Assembly (NCBI RefSeq): GCF_003362805.1 | Contig: NZ_QNQT01000001.1 | Location: forward strand, 248,001 to 312,000 | DNA length: 64,000 nt | Source: Neobacillus piezotolerans | GTDB lineage: Bacteria > Bacillota > Bacilli > Bacillales > Cytobacillaceae | Direction: 5' to 3' | In this document: piece after piece, positions 53,901-61,390 of the stretch | How the letters are laid out: each line of letters opens with the position of its first letter | How positions within the stretch are numbered: the stretch's first letter is position 1 | Notes under the pieces: model-generated | What the model was told of the DNA's origin: nothing | Database searches by the model: none | The model's input: only the letters and a program-made list of their open reading frames with translations | Program-made: the position numbers and the translations under genes

Positions 53901-55049
53901 ATGATAACTTTTCAGGATAAAGTAAGAGGGGCTGTACTCTCAGTTGCACTTGGTGATGCTCTGGGAGCGCCGATTGAAAAGCTAAGCTACCAGGAAATCA
54001 AGGATAAGTACGGCCGGGTGGAAAGCCTCAGGACAAAGTGGTACAAGGAGGACGCCCCGCCCGAGGTTAATCTTGGCAGGCACCGCGGAAATGGAATCGT
54101 AACCGATGATACCTTGATGACGAAAGCGCTCATCAATGTGTATTTGAAGGAAAAACGCCATCTTGACGCGTACGACATGGGGAAAGAATTTATCAAGGAA
54201 ATTGCCTTCCGAAAAACGTATATCCCTGAATTCCAGAACGAAGCGCTAATCATCGACCGGCTGTTCTATCCTGAAAAGTATATTTTCGTCAGGCATGTCC
54301 TGGCCAACTGTGAACCGCGGGAAGGCGGAATTGGCAACATGATCAATTGCGGGGCGGCAATGTACATTACGCCAATCGGGATTGTTAATGCCGGAAACCC
54401 GAAGGCGGCTTATGATGAAGCAATCCTTTTTGCGATGGGCCACCAAAGCAGTTATGGACTTGAGGCAGCGGGAGTCCTGGCAGCTTGTATAGCCAGGGCT
54501 TTCACTCCGGGGGTTACTGTCGATGACATTGTCGACACGGCTATTTCCCTTTCGAAAGATGGAACCCGAAATGCCATCATTGATTTAACTTCGGCAGCAA
54601 AGGAACTGCGGGAAAAGAACAGCGATATGGATGAAGTGGTGGAAACACTGCATTCTGTAATCGCAAAGTATTCTCCGATGAAAGATAATGTTCACCGCAA
54701 AATCGAAAAAGTCGGCATTCCATCGAATCACTATACTCCGAGCAGATTATTCTCGATTGAGGAGCTTCCGCTTGCCCTTGCTTTCATAGTCCTAAATAAG
54801 GGGGAATATTATAAGTCGATCTATGATGGAATTAACTCGGGACGAGACACCGATTCAATCGGGGTCATGATTGGTGCCATCCTTGGGAGCATGTATGGAA
54901 ACCAAGCCATTACGAGAGCTGACATCGACCTTCTTGAATCAACGAATAAAATGAACCTTCTTCAAACAGCGGATGATTTTGCAAAAACAGCGCGTGAAAT
55001 CATTGAAGCCGATTTAAGGTTAAATGAAGAGAGGAAAAAGCTATTTTAA
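53901..55049 (+). CDS. ADP-ribosylglycohydrolase-family protein (single domain)
   Basis: 382 residues. ADP-ribosyl-hydrolase fold with the Mg-binding motifs GIVTDDTLMTKAL near residue 70 and SGRDTDSIGVMIGAILG near residue 315; the start GAVLSVALGDALGAPIEKL is typical. Family members cleave N- or O-glycosidic bonds to ribose in ADP-ribosylated or related compounds. In a sugar-catabolic operon with a ribokinase-like enzyme, a small-molecule riboside is a likelier substrate than a protein. ATG at 53901, 12 nt after the binding-protein gene. Confidence 0.88.
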   Translation: MITFQDKVRGAVLSVALGDALGAPIEKLSYQEIKDKYGRVESLRTKWYKEDAPPEVNLGRHRGNGIVTDDTLMTKALINVYLKEKRHLDAYDMGKEFIKEIAFRKTYIPEFQNEALIIDRLFYPEKYIFVRHVLANCEPREGGIGNMINCGAAMYITPIGIVNAGNPKAAYDEAILFAMGHQSSYGLEAAGVLAACIARAFTPGVTVDDIVDTAISLSKDGTRNAIIDLTSAAKELREKNSDMDEVVETLHSVIAKYSPMKDNVHRKIEKVGIPSNHYTPSRLFSIEELPLALAFIVLNKGEYYKSIYDGINSGRDTDSIGVMIGAILGSMYGNQAITRADIDLLESTNKMNLLQTADDFAKTAREIIEADLRLNEERKKLF

Positions 55050-55058
55050 CTGCAATGA

Positions 55059-57173
55059 ATGGATGTGAACTCTTTGTTTTCAACTGACTATATCGAGAAG
55101 GTATACGCTGGCTTTCTTGGGATGAACGCAGGAATCCGCCTGGGGGCGCCTGTTGAGCCCACCGAATGGACTGCCGATAAGATTCTTTCTGTATATGGTG
55201 ATATTAAAGGGTATGTGAAAGATTACAACACTTTTTCTGCTGATGATGATGTAAACGGGCCGGTCTTTTTTATCAGGGCTCATTACGATGATGCAAAGGA
55301 CAGGGAACTGCAGCCCCAGGATGTCGGCCGGGCCTGGCTTAACTATTGCCGCGACGGGATTGGCATGATTTGGTGGGGCGGCGAGGACGCGAGTACCGAG
55401 CATAAAGCATATAACAACCTAAAAAAAGGGATTAAAGCGCCAAGATCCGGTTCGGCCGAGCAAAATGGGATTGTTCAGGCTGAACAGATTGGCGGCCAGA
55501 TATTCATTGATTCTTGGGGGTTGATGTATCCTGGCAAACCTGAGAAGGCAGCCCATTTTGCCGAAGTTGCCGCAAGTGTATCCCATGATAAGAACGGGCT
55601 TTATGGAGCAAGGTTCATTGCTGGTTGCATTGCCCAGGCCTTCGTTTCGGACGATATCCGTGAAATCATTGATCAGGGGCTAACGCTCATTCCCGATGAT
55701 TCCACCTATGCCCGGGTTACAAGGGCAGTTATTGAATTCCATGAAAATAATCCTGAAAATTTCAGGGATTGTCTTGATTTCCTTCATAGGGATTGGGGCT
55801 ATGATAAATATCCGGGAATATGCCACATCATCCCAAATGCGGGAGTCTGCATCCTTTCACTTCTTTACGGGAAGGGCGATTTTGCAAGAACGATTGAAAT
55901 CGCGACAATGTGCGGCTGGGATACAGATTGCAATGCCGGGAATGTTGGAACAATTGTAGGCGTTATGAACGGCCTTACTGGAATTCCAGAACATTACAGG
56001 AAGCCAATGAACGATAGCGTAATCACTTCAAGTATTTCTGGATATTTGAATATAGTGGATATGCCTACCTTTTCAAAAGAAGTTGCCCTCCTCGGCTATC
56101 AATTGAATGGAGAGGATCCGCCTGCCGGACTGGAGGATTCCATTAAAAGGGGAGAATTGTACTTTGATTTTAGCTTCCCTGGATCAACCCACGGTTTCAG
56201 AGTAAGCAACACTTTCAAAACTCCAGTCATCAGGCATAATCCTGTGATAGGTGACGGGGCTCTTCAGGTAGTAATCGACCGGATGGTTAACGGGGACAAA
56301 AGCAAGGTATTCTATAAGCCATATTACCGCCGGGAAGATTTCAATGATGAAAAGTATAAGCCCGTATTTTCCCCGCAGGCTTTAAGCGGGCAAACTGTGA
56401 AGGTTGACGTTTTCCTTGACCAGTGGAGAGGTTCTGAAATTACACTTGCACCTTTTGTGAGGAAGACATCCTCGAAGCAAGATGTCTTTATGGAAAAAAG
56501 GATTCTTAAACACGGTGTCTGGACAGAGATTGTATTTACACTTCCGCCTTCTGGGGGAGATATTTTTGATGAAGTCGGCTACCTGATTGAGAGTCGCTCC
56601 ACTCTTGATAACCGGGCGTTTGGCTCACTATACTTCAAAAACTTCCATGTGTATGGGAAGTCAGATTATAGGATTGACTTTTCACTGCTAAAAGAAGAGT
56701 TCATTAGCCTTATGCCTTTCTCACATAACAGAGGGGAATGGAATTCTGAAGGGAACGCTATCCGCTGTAAGGCAAGTGAAAACTGTGCTTCCTACACAGG
56801 AAATTACTTTATGCGTGATGGAATTGTAGAATCTGTCATTGAACCTGTTGAAGGCGAGAGCCATTGCATCGCATTCCGTGCGCAGGGTGCCGAAAGAGGT
56901 TATTTTATTGGGCTTGATGGCGCTGGCCAGGTTTCATTGATTTTGAACAATTTTGGCTTCACCCGTATTAAAACGGTAAATTTCCCATGGCAGTATAAAC
57001 AAAAATATAAATTGAAAGTAATGTTTAAGGATAACGCTCTTCGTTTCTTTATTGATGAAAAAGAAGTTTTGGTTCATGATGATGAAACATTCACTTATGG
57101 GATGATTGGATTTGGTGCAATCACTCCTGGCGAAACACTCTACCATTCATTATTGGTTAAAGAAAACATCTGA
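55059..57173 (+). CDS. ADP-ribosylglycohydrolase-family protein with C-terminal beta-sandwich
   Basis: 704 residues. Residues about 10-340 are a second ADP-ribosylglycohydrolase-type domain with GMNAGIRLGAPVEP, the changed acidic motif FSADDDVNGPVFF, and ATMCGWDTDCNAGNVGTIVG. From about 360 a second region follows, ending in a concanavalin/LamG-like sandwich (about 540-704; for example YFIGLDGAGQVSLILNNFGF). Such domains bind glycans or cover the active site. No signal peptide, so cytoplasmic. ATG at 55059 has no clear ribosome binding site and probably relies on coupling with the gene 10 nt before. Confidence 0.82.
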   Translation: MDVNSLFSTDYIEKVYAGFLGMNAGIRLGAPVEPTEWTADKILSVYGDIKGYVKDYNTFSADDDVNGPVFFIRAHYDDAKDRELQPQDVGRAWLNYCRDGIGMIWWGGEDASTEHKAYNNLKKGIKAPRSGSAEQNGIVQAEQIGGQIFIDSWGLMYPGKPEKAAHFAEVAASVSHDKNGLYGARFIAGCIAQAFVSDDIREIIDQGLTLIPDDSTYARVTRAVIEFHENNPENFRDCLDFLHRDWGYDKYPGICHIIPNAGVCILSLLYGKGDFARTIEIATMCGWDTDCNAGNVGTIVGVMNGLTGIPEHYRKPMNDSVITSSISGYLNIVDMPTFSKEVALLGYQLNGEDPPAGLEDSIKRGELYFDFSFPGSTHGFRVSNTFKTPVIRHNPVIGDGALQVVIDRMVNGDKSKVFYKPYYRREDFNDEKYKPVFSPQALSGQTVKVDVFLDQWRGSEITLAPFVRKTSSKQDVFMEKRILKHGVWTEIVFTLPPSGGDIFDEVGYLIESRSTLDNRAFGSLYFKNFHVYGKSDYRIDFSLLKEEFISLMPFSHNRGEWNSEGNAIRCKASENCASYTGNYFMRDGIVESVIEPVEGESHCIAFRAQGAERGYFIGLDGAGQVSLILNNFGFTRIKTVNFPWQYKQKYKLKVMFKDNALRFFIDEKEVLVHDDETFTYGMIGFGAITPGETLYHSLLVKENI

Positions 57174-57177
57174 GAAT

Positions 57178-57223
57178 CAGCCCGAAATGGATTTGACTTG
57201 TTGAATCTTTTTCGGGCTTTTTA
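57178..57223 (+). terminator. Terminator of the catabolic operon
   Basis: AGCCCGAA (57179-57186) pairs with TTCGGGCT (57211-57218), then TTTT. Long loop with extra ATT/AAT pairing. Confidence 0.75.
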
Positions 57224-57258
57224 GCTAAAACGGCTACTTTGCGGGAAGGATTTTCATT

Positions 57259-58290
57259 TTGAAAAAAGGAACTGCAACAATTAGGGATGTGGCAAGGGAA
57301 GCAGGCGTCTCTGTGGCGACTGTTTCCAGATATATTAATAACAATGGCTATGTCAGTGAAAACACGCTAAATAAGATAAAACACGTTATGGAAGTACTTA
57401 ATTATCATCCAAATGAAATTGCACGGGGCCTTGCCAGGAAACGAACAAATACAATCGCATTGGTTATTCCGGATATTACAAATCCATTCTTCCCAGAGCT
57501 GGTTGTCTCCATTGAAAAGGTGGCCAAGGAGAAAGGATACCGTCTCATTTTAATCAATTCCGATGAAGACAGTATCCGTTCAAGTACTTTCTGGAGAAGT
57601 CTTGAAAGCCGCTATACAGACGGTCTCATTCTTGCCTCGTTTCAGTTCAAGGACTCGGTATTGAAAGAATTGAATGCCATGAATATTCCGTTTGTAAGGA
57701 TTGACAGGGCTGCTGATAAAAGTTCAACCGATTCAATAGGAATTGATAATTATAAGGGAGCGAAGCTAGCGGTCAACCATTTGTTTGAAATTGGCTGCAG
57801 GAAAATAGCCCATATATGCGGCCCGCCGAATTTTCAGCCATCTCTTGAAAGGATCAGAGGTTATAAAGATGAGCTTGCCGAAAAGGGCGTAAGTTACCTG
57901 CCAATCATATTGGAAGGAGACTTTTCACTTGAAAGCGGAAAAACATTAACTGATAAACTATTATATGAACATCCTGATGTCGATGGCATTTTTTTGGCAA
58001 ATGATATGATGGCAATTGGTTCATTAAAGATTTTAAAACAGCTTGGAATAAAAGTGCCTGAGGATATCGCCATTATAGGATTTGATGGTATAAAACTCGT
58101 AGAGATGGTAGACCCCGAAATCAGTACGATTGAGCAGCCGATTTATGATATTGGGGTCGTTGCAACCTCCAGGCTAATCGATATGATTGAAAACGTTCAT
58201 GCCACCGATGAAGAGGTCCAGCTGGATGTCCGTTTGGTGAAGAGGGAATCGACGCTAGGTTTTAAGAAAAAAAAGTGTGAATCAAGTTAA
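57259..58290 (+). CDS. LacI-family transcriptional regulator
   Basis: 343 residues. N-terminal LacI HTH and hinge: ATIRDVAREAGVSVATVSRY, then HPNEIARGLARKRTN. The effector-binding domain follows (IALVIPDITNPFFPELV; IGFDGIKLVEMVDPEISTI). TTG at 57259 follows GCGGGAAGGA. It is right after the catabolic operon, so it most likely represses it through the palindromes at 47739-47935 until the substrate appears. Confidence 0.92.
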   Translation: MKKGTATIRDVAREAGVSVATVSRYINNNGYVSENTLNKIKHVMEVLNYHPNEIARGLARKRTNTIALVIPDITNPFFPELVVSIEKVAKEKGYRLILINSDEDSIRSSTFWRSLESRYTDGLILASFQFKDSVLKELNAMNIPFVRIDRAADKSSTDSIGIDNYKGAKLAVNHLFEIGCRKIAHICGPPNFQPSLERIRGYKDELAEKGVSYLPIILEGDFSLESGKTLTDKLLYEHPDVDGIFLANDMMAIGSLKILKQLGIKVPEDIAIIGFDGIKLVEMVDPEISTIEQPIYDIGVVATSRLIDMIENVHATDEEVQLDVRLVKRESTLGFKKKKCESS

Positions 58291-58377
58291 AGATTTGGTT
58301 AAAGGGGATCCCTCCCAAAACCGAATGAGTTATATAAGTTAAACAATAACAAATCAAATGTATCGGAGGCTGATGTA

Positions 58378-60291
58378 TTGAAAAAACTTATGATTGTTGT
58401 TTTGGTTGTTCTTCTTCTTGCACCATTGTCAAATTCGATCGTAGAAGCAAAAGAAAAGGGGAGGGATTCGAGCGTGAAAATTGTTGAATCAATCACGTCC
58501 CAAGCCTTGGTTCATGATGATACCCCTAAACAGAATAAGCTAACTTACAAGATATATTTGCCAAAAGGATACGATTCAAAAAGAGAGGATGGGTATCCGG
58601 TCATCTATCTTTTGCATGGAAGTTCGGGAAATGAAAATAGCTGGGATGGATTTTGGGCCACACTCGACAACATGATTGAAGAAGGAATTGTTGAACCTGT
58701 TATTGCAGTCGTCCCTTCTACAGGGAACAGTTATTGGGTTGACTCTGAAAAGTTTGGCCATTATGAAGAATCCATGATAAACGACCTCATTCCTCATATC
58801 GATAAAAAGTACAACACAAAATCTGAGCGAGAGAGCAGGTTTATTTCCGGATTTTCAATGGGGGGATATGGTGCCTTACGATACTCGCTTGTATATCCGG
58901 AACTGTTTTCCGGTGCAATTCTATTAAGCCCGGCGATTCAAAAAGGATTGCCGCCTATAACTTCCGGGGCAGTTGAAAGGGGGAGCTTCGGGACCCCGTT
59001 CAATCCAAATCGCTGGGAGCAATTGAACTATCCTGCCGCATTGGAATCATATGTAAAACAACCGTTCCGGGTACCTTTCTATATCGTCACAGGTGATGAT
59101 GACTGGAATCACCTTAGTGAAAAAGAGGATCTTCCTCTTGATGCTTATAAGTACAATATGGAAGTCCAGGCTGTAGAACTTTATCAAGAACTTCATCGGA
59201 AAAACCTTTTTAGCAAGGATTTTGACAAGTGGGAAGACGTTCCTTCCAATCCGGCCGAACTCAGGATTATTGACGGGGGGCATGGGATGGACGTTTGGCT
59301 CCAAGGCTTTGAGGAAGGTCTGAAATACGTGTTCGGCAAGAAAGAAAAAGATGATTTTTCTCCTTCCTATCTTGCTGCAAATTATGAAACGCCACATAAA
59401 GGTACTGTCCATCTACGTACCTTTGTTTCTGAAACATTGGGTAAAGACCACAGTCAAACTGAAAAAACATTATCCTATAACATTTATTTGCCAAATGGTT
59501 ACCATGCAGCGGAGGTGGAAAAATATCCCGTTATCTATCTTCTGCATGGCAGCGGGGGTACGGCGAGCAGCTGGGATAGGTATTGGCCAATCCTTGATAA
59601 AATGATTGATGATAAAGTTATAGGACCTGTAATTGCCGTTGCTCCTATTACAGGAAACAGCTATTGGGTCGATTCCGCCAAGTACGGTGCTGTGGAGACT
59701 TCTGTTGTGAATGATTTAATAAGGGAAATTGATACAAACTTTAATACTATCGCTTCGAGAGAAGGCAGAGGGCTAGCAGGCTATTCAATGGGAGGATATG
59801 GTGCATTACGTTACTCTCTAATATACCCTGAAAAGTTTGCTGCAACGACACTATTAAGCCCTGCAATTCAGGACGGTGAGGCACCAGCGACTTCCGGAGC
59901 GGTTGAGCGCGGATCATTTGGGGAGCCATTTGACCCGGAAATTTGGGAGAAACTAAATTATCCATCAGCCCTAAAAATATATAGCAAGCAACAATACAAA
60001 GTTCCTATGTTTATTTATGCAGGTGACGATGACTGGAATCATTTAAGCGAAAAAGAAGATCTTCCGCCTGATGCAAATAAATACAATATGGAAGTCCAAG
60101 CTGTTTCTTTGTACCAGTATCTTCACAGGTCGAACATTTTTAACGAGGGTTTTGAAAAGTGGGAAGACGTCCCTGGAAGTCCTGCTGAGCTTAGAATTGT
60201 AAATGGAGGACATAGTTCACATGTTTGGGGGAAAGGTTTTGAAGAAGGACTGCAATATATGTTCCAGAATGGTTTGAGCTCTGTCAAATAA
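58378..60291 (+). CDS. Secreted esterase with two tandem catalytic domains
   Basis: 637 residues. Signal peptide (about 1-24), then two esterase-D/putative feruloyl-esterase-type alpha/beta hydrolase domains (about 34-315 and 340-632) that are clearly duplicates. Each has its own nucleophile elbow (GFSMGGYGA; GYSMGGYGA), acid loop (GDDDWNHLSEKEDLP in both) and His (DGGHGMDVW; NGGHSSHVW), so both look active. It would remove ester groups outside the cell. TTG at 58378 is 10 nt after CGGAGG. Its place after the LacI gene links it to the catabolic operon. Confidence 0.88.
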   Translation: MKKLMIVVLVVLLLAPLSNSIVEAKEKGRDSSVKIVESITSQALVHDDTPKQNKLTYKIYLPKGYDSKREDGYPVIYLLHGSSGNENSWDGFWATLDNMIEEGIVEPVIAVVPSTGNSYWVDSEKFGHYEESMINDLIPHIDKKYNTKSERESRFISGFSMGGYGALRYSLVYPELFSGAILLSPAIQKGLPPITSGAVERGSFGTPFNPNRWEQLNYPAALESYVKQPFRVPFYIVTGDDDWNHLSEKEDLPLDAYKYNMEVQAVELYQELHRKNLFSKDFDKWEDVPSNPAELRIIDGGHGMDVWLQGFEEGLKYVFGKKEKDDFSPSYLAANYETPHKGTVHLRTFVSETLGKDHSQTEKTLSYNIYLPNGYHAAEVEKYPVIYLLHGSGGTASSWDRYWPILDKMIDDKVIGPVIAVAPITGNSYWVDSAKYGAVETSVVNDLIREIDTNFNTIASREGRGLAGYSMGGYGALRYSLIYPEKFAATTLLSPAIQDGEAPATSGAVERGSFGEPFDPEIWEKLNYPSALKIYSKQQYKVPMFIYAGDDDWNHLSEKEDLPPDANKYNMEVQAVSLYQYLHRSNIFNEGFEKWEDVPGSPAELRIVNGGHSSHVWGKGFEEGLQYMFQNGLSSVK

Positions 60292-60725
60292 TGTTTTTAT
60301 CTGAAATACGCCAATCAACAGGCTTTCTTGAGTTAGCATTACCATTGAGAGAAAAATGCTTAAGCAGAATACCTGTCTCAATTTTCAGTCGGACTATGGC
60401 TTCCTATGCAAAAGTGATGGAGAATATACATTCCATGCTTTGTCGGGCCAACTTTAAGTTGTTAATTTTCTGATTGTTCGGTATTTTTTTAGTGTAAAAC
60501 AGAGGATTTTCCTTCTTCAAAGTAGAATGAATATAGAAGTTTATTAAATGATGGCGGTTCCGTAGGCGTAACCTTTTTACCAAAATTTGAATCAATTAAA
60601 TAAAGTGGTTATGCTGGAAAGACATTTATCAGACATGCCAGGTTGGCTGTCTTGCGGTTTCCGATTTACTTGGCGATTCCATTTTTCTCTTGGACATATG
60701 TGTGGCTGCTCTACATTAACTCTCT
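60292..60725. other. Intergenic, no gene seen
   Basis: 430 nt without an ORF having both a ribosome binding site and protein-like composition; a 60-codon frame from 60291 has neither. Confidence 0.5.
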
Positions 60726-60739
60726 GGGAGGGGACAGGG

Positions 60740-60859
60740 ATGAAGGAGAAAATTAAAAGGTGCATCAAATGCAAAACGGTTCTTACCAATTCGTCAAAAG
60801 TATGTTTTCGCTGCGGGAGCATTAATCTGGAAAAAAAGACACTGACGGCAAATGGCTAA
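60740..60859 (+). CDS. Zinc-ribbon mini-protein
   Basis: 39 residues from ATG 60740, 7 nt after GGGAGGGG. Two CxxC pairs (CIKCKTVLTNSSKVCFRCG) form a rubredoxin-type zinc ribbon that fills almost the whole protein. The last 8 nt overlap the next gene, so the two are translated together. Function unknown; perhaps a regulator or metal-dependent partner of the membrane protein. Confidence 0.7.
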   Translation: MKEKIKRCIKCKTVLTNSSKVCFRCGSINLEKKTLTANG

Positions 60860-61247
60860 AAAGTACAATGTGAAAAAAGTGCTGGCAGGGTTGCTGGCCC
60901 TTTTTGCTGCGGGAGTAATCTTGTTCTACAGCAAAATGTATTACCCTCCGCTTCCGATTAAACATTTGAGCAAGAAGGAAGTTTTCGAAAAAGCCCATGG
61001 CACAAATGGCCAGATTGTAAAATTATCATTTGAAAACAATTATGCCTGGTATATTAGCAATGAACGGAATATGGAAATAACCGACGAGGCCATTAAGGAG
61101 CTTATCACGAGCTACGGCTGGACTTTTTTTCAAAAGGAAGGCAGCGGGCTGTTTTTTAAAAAACAGGAAGAAACCCTCATTGTTTCAACTCAAAAATGGA
61201 CAGCGGACTATACATTGATTAAAATTCCGGCCGGGTTTAATCTATAG
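60852..61247 (+). CDS. Single-pass membrane protein, unknown function
   Basis: 131 residues with one N-terminal membrane helix (about 10-28) and an extracytoplasmic domain of about 100 residues (SKKEVFEKAHGTNGQIVKLS onwards). Starts inside the zinc-ribbon gene. No recognised family. Confidence 0.72.
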   Translation: MAKKYNVKKVLAGLLALFAAGVILFYSKMYYPPLPIKHLSKKEVFEKAHGTNGQIVKLSFENNYAWYISNERNMEITDEAIKELITSYGWTFFQKEGSGLFFKKQEETLIVSTQKWTADYTLIKIPAGFNL

Positions 61248-61255
61248 GCCGACTA

Positions 61256-61292
61256 ATAAAGCAGCCAAATGTGCGGATGTGGCTGCTTTTTG
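61256..61292 (+). terminator. Terminator of zinc ribbon-membrane protein pair
   Basis: AAAGCAGCCA pairs with TGGCTGCTTT, followed by a T-run. Confidence 0.85.
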
Positions 61293-61390
61293 TTGTCCAT
61301 TCTTATTGAGCGGAAAATCGATTCTGTCTAGACCGCTATCTTGTGTTACTTTATTTATAATGAACTTAGTACGAGTAAAGGAAGATATAT

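Noticed and set aside
60291-60473. 60-codon frame after the double esterase
   Set aside because: Starts on the last base of the esterase stop codon, no ribosome binding site, no recognisable features.
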